From Thelonectria olida (Eukaryota; Ascomycota; Sordariomycetes; Hypocreales; Nectriaceae), in assembly GCA_020736575.1 (NCBI GenBank), contig JAGPYM010000065.1, forward strand, positions 1 to 64,000: a stretch of 64,000 nucleotides of DNA, in the 5' to 3' direction. Made by a program: the position numbers and the translations under genes. This document shows positions 1-11,521 of this stretch, piece after piece (within the stretch, counting starts at the first letter, position 1; the number at the start of each line of letters is the position of its first letter). Below the pieces are notes generated by a model. It had not been told where the DNA came from and did not search any database. It was given only the letters and a program-made list of their open reading frames with translations.

Positions 1-1411
1 CTTCTGATATCCATCAAGGCATTCTTCGACTTCACTCTCGGATGGAGGTTCTTCGCGATGATTGCCGACCATAGCCTTGATTGAATTAGCCAACGCCGCT
101 GCACTCTCGATCGCAGCATTGCCTCCGGCTCCTAGATTGGGAGTCATCTTGTGGACACTATCTCCCAAGCACGCGATACGTCCGCAAGTCCAAATTTTGA
201 ACTTAGCTTCTTCCAAAGCAACAAGCCGAAATGAAATCGTCTTTTCCCACAACTCGGAGAACTTGAGGTCTGGTCGAATACACATATCTCCGTGTTGAAT
301 GGCAAATTCTTCCGCCTCCGCCTGGCTGTAATGTGGGATGTTTCCGATTCGGCACACCGCTTTCAGTCTCTCGACGACGAAGTAGTAGACTCTTCCATTT
401 TTGACAGTAATCGTGAAAATACTTTGATCAATGTTGTACCCAATATCGAAGTCTCCTGCCTCAAGGCCTTGGACTGAAGACGCAATGCCAAACAGGCACC
501 GGTACTCGGCAAACATACCTCCGTAGTGTCAGCACCAAGTCCTAATTCGAGATAACTGGCTTGTCAAAAGCCACATAAAACAGACAGCCCAAAAGAAACT
601 TACTGTTCTTGTCATGCCTCACAAGCTCTGGCTGTATCGGTTCAACCAGCTTCCACAACTCCCCTCGGACCTTGCTCGCTACGCCATCTGCACCGGCTAG
701 AATGCTCCCCTCAAATGAAGACTTATCATCACACCTGACAGTTACTCCGTGCGGTTGATGCTCAATGTCCACGATGTTCTTGTTTAGCAAGATTTTGCCC
801 TTATCCTGGATGTTCTCAAACAGGGTACGCAGAAGTATTTGGCGATCTCCCCATGACACGTCATATCCGGTCCTGGAGCAGCAGCATGAAACCTAGCGAC
901 TCTAACGAATGACTTGAATACTCACCTCGCCCATCCGAGTTTACACAAGTCAGATCGCGGGCAAACTAAGCGCCCTTGATCGTCGCGATCTGCCATCCAT
1001 AGAATGGGATGCTATTCCATATTAGAAGATAAAACACAAGCATCGCTGTCGTTTACGTACCGTCATTTTGAATAACTCATCCAAAAGTCCAAGTTGATCG
1101 AGGATCTTGATGACCAGGGTCAGACTCGGGCTTCTACATCGCAGAACATGGGAGAAGAGGGTGGGGGAGGGAGAGCGGAACTCACGCGACATCCGTTTGG
1201 CAATATGCCAATGGATGCACCAACTTGAGGCGCAATCGTGTCTCGGCGCTCCAGCAACACGTAATCGATCCCAGCTTGCTAGCACATTGTCAGCTAGTTT
1301 CTGCTCACGCTTAAGTGGGTATCTGGGTCATACCTCCAGCGCATTGGCAAGGGTAAGACCAGCGACACCGCCTCCAGCGATAACAACGCGGAAATCGGTC
1401 TGATTAGACAT
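1..1411 (-). CDS. FAD-dependent monooxygenase, PaxM-like (3' end beyond window)
   Basis: Flavoprotein monooxygenase of the kind that epoxidises or hydroxylates intermediates in fungal indole-diterpene and meroterpenoid pathways. Six exons can be joined in frame on the minus strand: 1334-1411, 1186-1278, 1061-1105, 926-1011, 604-872 and 1-518, separated by GT-AG introns of 49-85 bp. The start at 1411 is chosen because the dinucleotide-binding motif GGGVAG follows at residues 13-18. Exon 2 gives the LLERRD segment that normally binds the adenosine ribose. Exon 5 carries the GADGV motif, and exon 6 carries the second FAD motif [16 protein letters not shown]. No stop or frameshift is needed within the visible part. 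The C-terminus, where this family often has membrane segments, lies left of the window. The family is clear from motifs; the substrate is not. A biosynthetic cluster may continue to the left, which cannot be seen here. Confidence 0.85.
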
Positions 1412-2202
1412 GATCAAGAAGTGAACGAAATAATGCCGGGCGATCCGTTACGGGTAACATGGTTATAGTTGTGGAGGAGCAGGCCACGGCGGGTGAGTTT
1501 ATATGCTGCGAGAGAGTTTCTAGTTCGGCTCCACAGAACCTTGTTATGGGCTATATTAATAATTTGATTTAGATGCTCGTAGCTCGAACTATGTCGTGGC
1601 GGCGGCGAAACACTTCAAGGCTTGCGTGGACTTTAAGACTCATATCTCAGAGATATTACCTTCGCACACCCAACATGTTCGGAAGGGTTTTCTTGGGTCT
1701 TAAGACCATTTACCACAAGTTCTTCGAGGAAATTAGTCATAATAACCTTGGATTGGAACTGTTTTCCTAGCTTGCTTACAAGCCTCCCGGAACAAGGGGA
1801 TACATAACGTCTCGGGTCTCGAAAGTCACAGATTACGTTTGACGCGCCTTATGGGGCAACATTGAGGTTTCGCCAAGCTCATCATCAACTGGTGCGCATC
1901 CGGTTTCTAATGTCATTTCTCGTATGGGTATCTTTTATTCACATGCTAAACCTTGTCCATGACACGTTATATTAATAAAAAGGGTTTATATGGGTGTCCT
2001 ATATTCACATGCTAAACCTTATCCATGACACGTTATGTTAGTAAAAGGAGTTTATATGGGTGTCCTATATTCACAAGCTAAACCTACCCTCCTCCTGTTC
2101 AACTTGAAATTTGTCGGGCATTTTTCCTCCTCTGACTACTACTTTGACGCATCGCCATCTGCACCTTTCACCAACCTTTCCGAACAAACTGAGGTATAGA
2201 GA
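1412..2202. other. Intergenic region between two divergent genes
   Basis: This region separates the start of the monooxygenase from the start of the ankyrin gene and should hold both promoters. Only short open frames occur, none with a recognisable product. Its right half contains the 66-bp tandem repeat listed separately. Confidence 0.5.
1923..2085. repeat. 66-bp tandem repeat, about 2.5 copies
   Basis: Units start at 1923, 1989 and 2055, each beginning TATGGGT and containing TTCACATGCTAAACCTT and CCATGACACGTTAT. The third copy stops after AAACCT. The copies differ by a few substitutions. The array lies about 120 bp upstream of the ankyrin ORF start. Confidence 0.85.
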
Positions 2203-3053
2203 ATGTTCACTGATCTGGCGAACGAATTACTTCAATCCTTGGCTAACTGCCTAGAATTGGAGAGGGATATCAACGCTCTGGCTCGAACAAATCGCCGCCT
2301 GTATTGTCTGCTGGATCCCCCTCTCTATCGCCACAAAATACGGCAGTCTAGTAGCTCGGCCTTAGTGTGGGCTGCAATATATAGCCGAGAGAGGACGGAC
2401 CAGAAAGCAATAGATGCATGGACTAATGTTCATGTCGGAAGTGATATTCCTGGCCGGGCATGGAGATTGCGGCGACGAATGGGCACGAAGGGGTGGTTAA
2501 GCTGCTGTTACAGTCGGGTAACATCGATGTGGACTTCCGGAATTATTGCGGTCGGACGTCGCTGTCGGAGGCTGTCTGGGGTTACAATGACGCTATCGTC
2601 AAGCTACTGCTAGAGTCGGGCAAAGTCGATGCGGGCTCGAGGAAAAATGGCGGTCGGCCGCCGCTCTCGAGGACTGCTGAGAATGGTCATGACGCAATAG
2701 TTCAGGCTCTCCAAGACGGTCTGAATGGGCAATCAATAATGGAATTAGACTCGGTAGTAGTTAGCCGAGCCAATGGTATACACGCCCCTGTTCCGACATG
2801 CTTAACGTTTGTTTGGCGGAAACACATATACACACAACAATGGAGGAGGTTGCGGGAGACTATAAATTCTCCCACTCTCCTCGAGAACGGCTGCGATGCC
2901 ACCAGTCAATGTCGAGCTACAGAAGGGCAAATTGCATGCCGGCGATCTCCCTCGCCGGGGTGTAGGGTAGCCTGTGTTCTGATTCGTACGAGGCTGCCCA
3001 ATTTTGGAACCCACCTCGGGTCTTGGAGAAAAACTGGGGTTTCCGAGGCCTGA
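2203..3053 (+). pseudogene. F-box-like/ankyrin-repeat protein, frameshifted
   Basis: The first frame (from ATG 2203) begins MFTDLANELLQSLANCL, resembling the F-box-like opening of many fungal ankyrin proteins (hydrophobic LANELL, then LARTNRRLYCLLDPPLYR). Around 2445-2460 the homology jumps to another frame, which encodes two clear ankyrin repeats (AATNGHEGVVKLLLQSG and NDAIVKLLLESG) and part of a third (AENGHDAIVQAL). The joined product is much shorter than usual for this family, and the sequence after about 2735 no longer looks like ankyrin, although that frame stays open to 3053. A small unseen intron at the frame change is possible, but I saw no convincing GT-AG pair. Ankyrin proteins act in protein-protein contacts; no specific role can be assigned. 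Most likely a decayed member of a large subtelomeric-type family. Confidence 0.6.
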
Positions 3054-5530
3054 AAAGGGGACGTGCGGGGCCTCTTCCTGTTGTAAGCAGAGTGACAATC
3101 GGACCCCTCGCCATGACCCAAATCTGGCCCCTCAATTCAGTTCTGGTGCACAGGGCTGAATCTCGACTCATGTCCAAAACATGGTCGATCCAACTCTATG
3201 TGAAATCGCGACAGGTCTGGCCGACGATGACTGGTAAATTTTCATGTGCTTCGTGGGTTTTACCATTCAACAGGAGGTGGTTTGGATTGCACGACATGTG
3301 GCCAGCATCACACGAAACTAGGCCTTGGCATCGGGCTGCAATGAATACTAAGCCGTGAGCCCAGCGACCCCTTGAAGCCTCCGGTTCCCTCCGGCACCAA
3401 GCGCATTCTCGGTTTTATCTTTAATCATGGACTGACTTTTCGATCAGTTCCCCTAACATCTTACTATACAAGTACCACTCCGTTTTCCTTCGCAAAACAA
3501 CGGAATTGGTCCGTGCACGCTTCTTGTCCCCCATATTTCGCTTGTTGTTTGCTACGAAAAACAACAACTTCGTCCGTGCACGCTAGGAGGGTTCATCCTA
3601 GCAAAGCTAGCCGTTGTAATTCTTCATTTCCGCTGCTTGGTGGAGAATCAGGCCTTGTGGCCGATGTCTCGTAGTGGAAGCACAGCGAAGCGACCTTGGC
3701 CGTCTAGAGCCATCGTATAGGAGCGGACCCGCGCCGACCTGATGTCAGTAGAGCATCACGAGTACGATCGTTGCGAAGGCTGCGGGAGTAAATGCAGCTG
3801 TCGCGCAGGTCAAAAGCGTACTGCCATTCGCACCCTGGCAAGGGTACGTCGAGAGACTTTGGACATTCGGTCGTGGCGGCACGTTCCCAGCCGCTGACGG
3901 CGGATACTTCTGCGTCGGGTCGCAGCAACATGGTACGTCTTGGGATATGCCTGAGTTGCATTGGATGGACTTGATATCTGCGCGGACACCGCTTTGTGCC
4001 GGGTTTCTCGTGCAGGAGCGTCTTTCCCCAGCATGGAATTGGGAGCGCGAAATTAGCCTGGGGTGAAGCTCGCGCTACGGCCGCAATGCTTACAGCCAAC
4101 CCGCAGCCTCGTTTGCACCCTGCCTTCCGGCACAGCGACATCTCTGCGCTCAATTTTGCGACCCGTTTCCAAGCTGCAGGCCGGCGGCCTGGGTCTAGCC
4201 GACGGGCTATGTCAATTACATGACGGTTCCCTACCGTCCGTGGTTGTCACCAAGGGGTCAGATCGGCATAAGTTACGTGCCACCGACATGGATGGCTGGA
4301 GCAGGGGAACAGGACGGAATTTGCCATTCATCGACAGGGCTCAAAACGTGCGGCAGTCGGGACATGGACCCGCGAGAATACACTTGTAACGGCGGTCTAG
4401 GGTAGGAATTTCTAGCCTTTACAATCGAATCGCTTGGTATGTAGGACTCGTTGCTACGCAATCATGCCCGAGACGTACCTGACGAAACCAGACTCGAAAA
4501 CGAGCATCACAATCGCTGAGAAATTTGAGATACGTTTGACTCGTGCTCGGGATGCTCATGCTAAAGCAGGCCTCGCCCGATGACGACGTTGTCTTACCAC
4601 GAGGACCGCCCCCTTACCAACTTAACGGCAGATTCCGTTCGACCCCTGAGATCTACAGCCACGTCTTGGCCATCCATCTGCCTCAAGGCATATTGCTGCC
4701 CCCAGACGGGTTTCGCGTCTCCAGCCCTACGACTACTCAAGAACTGGAAACCCCTGTCCAGCAAACTCTGTACCAAGAGGGCCACCTCCGCTGAACGCGA
4801 GCATTTGTGCCACCAAATGTTGCTCAGGCGGGGCTGCCGCCAGTCCCGATTGGAGACGAGTAGGTGGCTGTGCGGGCGACTCTGTCTTCTCCATACGCCG
4901 GTGTGCACACGCCAAAGATATCACATTCACGGGATAACTAGCAGCACACACCTGGTTATTGACCCAGCCAGCGATCGGCAAGTGCCGCCGCTGAATGCCA
5001 GTTGTCTAGCTAACGTGATTTCCTTTACTGTAGCAACCTCTGATCTACATTTCGTCAGTTGCCGGTTTCCTATGTTCAATGCGTCTTGCGCCCTATGCCA
5101 AAGAGCTGCTGACTGCATTCTCTCTGAGAGTGACTCTGTGAACCTCCCATGCATATCATTCCAAAGCCGATTTTTATCCTCCTTTCATCCGAATGAGCAG
5201 GTGTCTTGGTCAGTTGTGAGGGCTGTTCCTATGCTCGTAGAATGCCTAGGGGAACGACGACCCGGAATGAGGAGAAACTTGAGCGTGTAGGTGAAACAAA
5301 GAACCATGGTACCAAGTAAGTCAATACATGACTCGCGGTGCGTTTGATAGTCCCGTTATGATCGTAACGGGACAAGTAACCAACTACATGCGGACATTGT
5401 AGCCCTATGAGTCGCGGTGCTGTTAAAGGGACGCGATGGCGAATCTACAGTAGCTGTAGAAATATGGCATGGTACGATCCCTGAATTCCACACCATGGTG
5501 TCCCTTCCTGCTGGTAGGCATCCCATTTCT
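3054..5530. other. 2.5 kb without a recognisable gene
   Basis: I read both strands and found only overlapping open frames of 60-236 codons with no domain, no plausible splice structure and no repeated family that I recognise. Two local points: a self-complementary stretch CCCGTTATGATCGTAACGGG at about 5351-5370, and two GTCCGTGCACGCT-like segments at about 3510 and 3570 that share flanking words (CAAAACAACGGAATTGG / AAAAACAACAACTTCG). Probably old, diverged repeat sequence. Confidence 0.4.
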
Positions 5531-5550
5531 AGCCCCTCTTATTCCTATGC

Positions 5551-5618
5551 GACAGGCCTGCTTGAAGGCCAGATTCTCCAAGTGTTCAGCGTCCTATCCT
5601 CAGCGGCTGAAGCCTGGT
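5551..5618 (-). other. Conserved LINE 3'-UTR block with small hairpin
   Basis: On the minus strand this block reads from GCTTCAGC through GAACACTTGGAGAAT to GGCCTTCAAGCAGGCC. The last word can fold as a 5-bp stem (GGCCT/AGGCC) with a 6-nt loop. Nearly the same block occurs in the 3' UTR at 54411-54481, and a weaker copy on the plus strand at 43967-44029. It may be the RT recognition element; that is inference. Confidence 0.55.
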
Positions 5619-5676
5619 CTGTCTGTGAGAGGCCGTAGTGCCAGTTTTTTGCTGTTCTTGTGTTGTTAGTAAGTTT

Positions 5677-6968
5677 TCATCGCTGTGTAGTATCCAATCT
5701 TCCCGTTCTTATCGCAAACTTGATCGCTGCTCGCACCGCTTGTAAGTTCGGTCTCCACTTATCCCCGTCCGCTGCCGTCTTGCCGCCTAAAAAGAAAGAG
5801 AGATCCCCCATCTTCGTTTGGTCAATTCTCCGCATATCCTCCCGTTGCGTCTCCCACTTCCTACATTTAAAGAGGAAATGTTCTATACTTTCCTCCTCTT
5901 CTCCGCACTCGCATATATCTGACTCTGTCGCGCCTATTCTGTGCAGGTATTTGTTGACCCGCGCCATCCCCGTTCGCAGCTGTGCCAGGGTGTCGGCTTC
6001 GCGCCTCTTGAGGGAGTCGTAGAGTGCGCACACGTGTTTCCCGGGGAGCGCCCTGTCGAGCCGTTTCGAGTAGCCGCCCACGCCCTCGGGCAAGACCATA
6101 TGTTGTTGACGTTGTGCTAATATTACTCTCAGCCGGGTCGATCGGCTCTGATACGACGGCTTCCTTGGTGTGCATTCGGGTTCTGTTGCTCTTCGCGCTT
6201 CCACCTTTGCCTTCAGTCCTAGTTGGGAGGACTCATGGATGGACGATACCCATCGCATCTTGATAGTGTTCCCGTCTTTTCGAAGTCGATCGGCCTGTTT
6301 GTGGATCTCCCGGATAGTGCTTTGTCCTGATTGCTGTCGAGGTTTCACGATCGCCTCCAGCGCTGATCGATTTCTTGTTACGACGTTATGTCTCGACGTT
6401 GGAGCCCATCAGGCATACACCTCAGGACCATCGCCATCGCCTCCAATTCGGCCGTGTATGCGTTCTGCTCGTCTCTCGGGCCAAGAGTGATGGAGTACCT
6501 TGCTACGATGTCGTCCGCTCCTCCCCTAGCGGCGCTGCGCACGACGCCGCCCATGCCTACGATTCCGTTTCTCGCGGATGCGCTCGTGGCGATTAGCACC
6601 TCTTTCGAACCATTGGTCTCGATCGTCGCATCGGCTGTGTCCGCATCCGTCGTTGCCTCTCCGCCTAGGTCGTATTCCACCATCATGCGCCCGTGCCACG
6701 GCGGTAGCGCATATGGCTGGATCGTCTCCATCCGCTCCACTGCACCATCGTAGGCGAGTGCCAGCTTCGTAAGCGGCGACAGATATCTCCGCGTCTCCCT
6801 CACCCTGAGTGTTGCGAGCGGGTGTGTCTTGGGCAGTGTTTGTGCGTTGACGTAGAAGCGCGCGCCAGCCTGCGCATGACGTTCACTGATGGATACAATG
6901 CCGGCTTCTGCTTCCGCCACCGCTATCGATACCGTCTTGAAAGCCCCCGTGATTGCTTGCGCTCCTAT
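5677..6968 (-). pseudogene. LINE-1 ORF2, 3' portion (RNase H and C-terminal zinc motif)
   Basis: This is the downstream third of the LINE polyprotein, cut from its 5' part by the inserted transposon at 6969-9123. It covers the end of the RT thumb (LPKTHPLATL), the RNase H fold (EVLIATSASARNGIVGMGG, then YTAELEAMAMVLRCMP) and the C-terminal Cys/His motif (CECGEEEESIEHFLFKC). The frame breaks near 6376: RRDITS runs into a stop, while the homologous continuation VVTRNRSALEAIVKPRQQSG is in the next frame. The intact copy at 54548-58330 reads straight through this position. The product cannot be made, because the frame is broken here and separated from the endonuclease/RT half. Confidence 0.85.
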
Positions 6969-7006
6969 CCCTTCGAGTGCCGTAAGCCTCCACCTGGGTC
7001 ACGAGC
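6969..7006. repeat. Left 38-bp terminal inverted repeat of the piggyBac-type element
   Basis: Begins CCCTTCGAGTGCC and ends GGGTCACGAGC. It is the perfect reverse complement of 9086-9123, and similarity stops immediately inside. Confidence 0.9.
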
Positions 7007-7104
7007 CCCACATGACCCCTGCATAGGCTGAGATACCTAGAGTGACTTTGATTACCGACCAACTCAACCCCGCTCAAATCATGCATTTTATTCCCTGATT
7101 TCTT

Positions 7105-9033
7105 ATGGATATTGAAGAGCCCTCCATCCAAGCGGTCAACGCGTATGACGATAATAGCTTCATTCGTATCGATGACAGCCGCCGAGAGCAGCCGACAGAT
7201 AACACCTGCCGGCCAATAAAAGACCCGGTCCGAGACCGCGGCTACAGCTTCAAGCCCATCAGCCTTCCAGCCCGACCACTGGAGATAATACAACTGCCCC
7301 AGGACCCGTTATTACTGTTCCAGCAATTCATACCAATTTCCCTAGTGGAAAGCTGGGTCCAATATACCAACAGTTGGGTTGGTCACTTGCTTAAAGAGGC
7401 TGAATCTGGCAGCCGCAGATTAGAGCCGCAATCACGGCTGCTTGATTGGAAGCCGACCTCTAGTGCAGAAATCTACATGTGGATTGCAATTACGATTTAT
7501 ATGCGATTACACAAGGAAACCCGGATCAAGGACTATTGGAAGACTTCCCAGCTAGGGGATCAACGCCCCAGTCATCCAATAGTCAAATGGATGCCTTACA
7601 ACCGGTTCCAGCTCTTATCACGGCACCTCCGCATCTTTGACCACACAACAATATTCGTGGCTAGCAGGGATAGTTTCTACAGCCGGACCTTCAACCGGGT
7701 TGATGACTGGTCTGACCACATACAGCAAACATCTACTGTTTTCTTGAAGCCAGGCACATCTATCGCTATAGATGAGTGTATGGTCCGCTTTCTAGGGAGA
7801 TCACAAGAGACAACAACTGTCCCTAATAAACCTATTCCAACCGGTTTCAAAGTGTGGACTGTAGCCCAAAAAGGCTATTTCCTTCGGTGGATTTGGCACA
7901 GGCCCGGTCCGAGGTTTGGGCCCGTTGGAATATCCAAGGTCAGGCCAGCTTACCGACGCCGGTCATCGCAGCTACGCCGGCAGCGGCAGCGGCAGCCGCG
8001 GCCCTCGAAGGCTAAGGATACGATCTATCTAAACCCTACCCAGAGTGTGGTTGTTGCCCTGGTAAATTTACTACCGGAAGCCACATATCACGTATTCCTC
8101 GATAACCTTTTCTCCTCTTGCGACCTCTTTCGTCGGCTCCGGCAATGTGGTTACGGGGCCACAGGGACAGCCCGTAGAAACTGTGGTCTTCATGAAGGCT
8201 TGGTCAAGCTTAAGGCTGCAGATAATACTGCTGCTGGCAGCATCGGCTTCAATGAGGTCGTTGTCATCCCGACCCCCGATAATCAGGTCAGTTAATAAGA
8301 CATATTTACGCTGATTTCTTTTACTTATTTGTCTTGGGGCTAGGTCAATCAGATCGCGTGGAAAGATAATAGCCTCGTGTTATTCTTATCCACCGTGTTT
8401 AAAGGCGATGAAGTTATTAACCGCTGGAGGAAACGGCCGACAACAGATAAAATAGCGGCACGGCCAATACAGCGATTTTTTGGTGACGAGCCGGTCAAAC
8501 TGATTCCTATCCCGTCAATTGCAGCTGCCTATAATGACGAAATGAACGCTGTTGACCGCGGTGACCAAATGCGAGCGTATTGGGGCCCTGACCGCCCCGT
8601 TCGAAGGGGCGGTTGGAAGGCTCTTGCTTGGGACTTCCTGCTGGAAATCGCCCTCATCAATAGCTTCATTTTACAGCAACAAGGGCAGCCACAGTGGAGG
8701 CCGGAGATGTCACAAGTTGATTGGCGGCAACGCATTGTGAATAGCCTTATTGAAACCTATGCGCCCAAGACTGAGTCAAGACAAAGGTTTCGGACCGGAG
8801 ACGAATTTACGCCTATATTGCAGCATAATCTTATCCGCAGAGGAAGATCTGAATGCTTGGCATGTCAGGGGTTCCATCTAGGCCAGCCCAGGCCTCGAAG
8901 GTCAAGGAAGCCATTATCTGCAGTCAGTGGTAATAGGCGTCGGGCGCCTCAGTCGCGATATCGTTGTCAACAGTGCAATGTAGCTTTATGTAGAACAGGT
9001 AATTGCTGGAACCTTTGGCACCACCAAATTTAG
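7105..9033 (+). CDS. piggyBac-type (DDE_Tnp_1_7) transposase
   Basis: Cut-and-paste transposase of 623 residues from two exons, 7105-8286 and 8344-9033, joined across a 57-bp intron (GTCAGT...GCTAG) that keeps the frame (PDNQ then VNQIAWKDN). Without splicing the frame stops two codons after the junction. The DDE core is visible: first Asp in SIAIDECMVRFLGR (about residue 226), second in YHVFLDNLFSSC (about 332), third in NAVDRGDQMRAYWGP in exon 2. GYGATGTARRNCG is also typical of the family. The C-terminus is Cys-rich (CLACQGF, then CQQCNVALC), like the RING/PHD-type finger of piggyBac transposases. A basic Arg/Gln-rich insert (RRRSSQLRRQRQRQ) sits between the first and second Asp. No disabling mutation was seen, so the element may be autonomous. 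It lies between matching TIRs in a dead LINE. Confidence 0.85.
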
Positions 9034-9085
9034 GTGTGTGGTAATGTACCTTCGATATGATGCTCTTTGATTGGCTAGACACCCT

Positions 9086-9123
9086 GCTCGTGACCCAGGT
9101 GGAGGCTTACGGCACTCGAAGGG
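9086..9123. repeat. Right 38-bp terminal inverted repeat of the piggyBac-type element
   Basis: Begins GCTCGTGACCC and ends GGCACTCGAAGGG. Perfect inverted copy of 6969-7006. The LINE resumes at 9124. Confidence 0.9.
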
Positions 9124-11521
9124 ATCTTCTGTGCTTCGTTCAGCCATTTCGTCTCCCTCACTCCGCGTCGGTGCGACCACACGTTGGAGGCGTAATCCAT
9201 CGTCGGGGCCACCGTTGCCACAAACAGTTGTCTCGCCGTTCGAGGGGTTACCATCTTCAGTCTCCGTAGGCACATGGCCGCCCGAAGGCCCCGGGTAGCT
9301 GCTTTCGCCATGTGCTCCCTATAGCGTAACTGGGAGTCCATCACCAGGCCCAGTATCTTCCCGCTGTCTTTGGGGGTGATGGTCTTGCCTTTGATCACGA
9401 ACGGCCTGTTGCTAGTGCGTTCGAGATTGCGCGTGAAGTGTATGTTGACCGTCTTGTCTTCCTCAAACGTCGCTCCGAGCAGTAGCCGTTCACTACAATC
9501 GTCGCCGATCGATTGGAGCAGAAAGCATCGATCCATCGAACCAGCACCCTGGGGATCCCCCTAGCTTCCAGTCTCTGCAGTAGTCGATCCTTGAACACCC
9601 CGTTATGGGCTCCCTTCACGTCGAAGCTGATCAGACTGAGCACCTTCCGGTTCCGCCATGCTTTGTAGATGTGTTCCTGGAGGAGCAGGAGCGCCTGCTC
9701 GGCCGAACGCTGTTTCCTCCCGCCGAAATGGTTTGCAGGTAATAGTCCGAATGTCTCGACCGCGTACGAGATCCTGTCTGCAACAACTGCCTCTAGGATC
9801 TTGCCTAGCGTTGACAGAAGTGAGATCGGTCTCCACGTCTTGGCTGTCTTGTAATTTTCCTTCCCCGGTTTCTTGAGCGGGATGATTTTTGCGCTCCTCC
9901 ACTGCGTAGGCAGCTCTCCATCTCTCAGTGATGTTTGGAACAGATGCAGCACCCGCTCCCTCACTACAGGCCACAGCTGTTTCCACACCATCGCCGGTAG
10001 TCCGTCTTCACCCGGCGCTTTCCATGCCTTGGCTGCCATCACCTTCTCTTCCACCTCCTCCAGTGTCAACTCTGGCATCACTACCTCCGCCTGCCTCGGT
10101 CGGGGCTCCTCGTCCATGATCTCATCCGGCAGCGGTGGGAAGAAAGCACTGAGAAGCTCCTCTGCCTGCTCTGCTTCGTCACTCGTCATCGTTCCATCTC
10201 TCCTCTCCAGGGGAGGAATCTTGTCTCCCATCGCTTCGCCTCCCGGTGATAGGTATTTAGCCGATTGCCAGATATTGGCCCCATCTTCGAGGAAGCCGTC
10301 CCAATGCGCCTTCTTCTGTCTCCTGATGGCATCGTGGTATTCTTTTGCTGCCTCTTTGGCCTTCTGTTCCAGTTCTGCCACCCGCTGCCCCCTTCGTCGG
10401 TGTGCCCTTGCCTGGTTTCGCCAGTAAGTGTACATTCGCCGAAGCCGGGTTATGTCCGTCGTCCACCATCTCTTGGCATAGGGCGACGGCTTGGCTCGCG
10501 GGACCAGTTCGTTGATCGCGCCCAGCACCACCGACATGAGTCTGTCTGTCTGGGTCTGCATCCCGCCGTCCCACGGCAATGCTTCCAGCTCCCTGCTCAC
10601 CCTTTCCTTGATCTCCAACCAGGGAGCGTTCTTGAACAACAGTCTGTCACTGGCACTCCGTTCCGGCGGCGTTATATCGAACTCCGTCCGAATCGCTCGA
10701 TGGTCCGACCCATGCTCCGTCGGGTGTATCCCGCAGCTCGTCATCTCGTCCGCCAGCTCTGTCGATGCTAGCACTAGGTCGATCGTGCTTTCTCCGCCTC
10801 CCGGGCCTTGCCACGTCTTCGTGCCCCGAGGCAGAAGGTTGTGAAGGCCATGCTCCCCCATCAATCCAATGATCGGCCCCGCCTCACCTTGCCTCCGTCC
10901 TGTCACCTCGTCGCCTCCCCGTAGCATATCGTGACGATTGAAGTCTCCTGCTATGATCACGTCGTTTCTTCTACCGGTCCCGTTTCGGAATTCTGCGATT
11001 GCGATATGTAGCTGTCTCGTCGCTGCTTCGAGTGCCTGTTCGTTTCCCCCCTCTACGTACACTGATATTACCAGCACGTCCCTTTCGGGGAGCCTAATGA
11101 TCGCTCCCGTCAGATCTGCCGATGGTATCGGGATCTGTTCTGTGTCCGGGTCCCTCCGTATCCAGAGCATGCTGCGGATCGGCCACCGCGACTCATGTGT
11201 TTTGGTAGGGATCATCTTCACCCAGTTGCTGTGGTGGTTGGGAACTGTCACCACCTTTCCTTCGATCTTGCGTGTCCACGGCTCTGCCACCGCCAACGCT
11301 GCGTAGTCTCGGAGGTCTTCGTCGTTCATCATGCTCAGCTGCACCTTGTCGCTCTTCCGCACATTCAGCTGGTATATCTGTAGCTTACTGCTCATTCCTG
11401 TGCAGTTGCCGTGAACGACATGTCCGGCTGAAGGCCTCGTGCTGTCCTCTGCATTGAACACACCGCGGTTCCGTTGCCTGGCATTGTCTGTGGTAGTGTC
11501 CCCGACCGGCGCATCTGCCAC
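9124..11521 (-). pseudogene. LINE-1 ORF2, 5' portion (AP endonuclease and partial RT)
   Basis: The upstream part of the LINE polyprotein. Residues from about 11395 downward give the AP-endonuclease fold (LQIYQLNVRKSD, VAEPW, AGDFNRHD, GSDHRAIRTEF) and the start of reverse transcriptase (WKAPGEDGLPAMVWKQLWP, WRSAKIIPLKKPGK, ISFDVKGAHNGVF). Near 9480-9500 the protein jumps from GYCSER to ATFEEDKT. Compared with the intact copy, about 85 residues are missing, including the LPQGSPLSP block and the catalytic FVDD. After the jump the RT thumb continues (MDYASNVWSH) until the transposon insertion. The likely start is ATG 11395, which overlaps the end of ORF1 by 11 nt; an earlier in-frame ATG lies at 11521. 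Confidence 0.85.

Larger units (their letters stand above)
6969..9123 (+). mobile_element. piggyBac-type DNA transposon inserted in LINE-1
   Basis: A 2155-bp element with 38-bp perfect terminal inverted repeats beginning CCCTTCGAGTGCCGTAAG (6969-7006 and 9086-9123). It encodes one DDE transposase. The LINE reads ...GCGCTCCTAT on the left and ATCTTCTGTGC... on the right. Removing the element plus one AT gives GCGCTCCTATCTTCTGTG, the same length as GCGCCCCTACTTTCTGTG at the matching place in the other LINE copy. Target duplication is therefore 2 bp (AT), not the TTAA expected for piggyBac. Identical TIRs and an open transposase suggest a fairly recent insertion. Confidence 0.85.

Noticed and set aside
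3704..4153. 150-codon minus-strand frame as a gene
   Set aside because: Not recognised, overlaps equally long frames on both strands, and no supporting exon structure is visible.
5340..5372. Palindrome CCCGTTATGATCGTAACGGG as a mobile-element terminus or terminator
   Set aside because: Single isolated palindrome with no partner repeat; kept only as a note in the intergenic entry.
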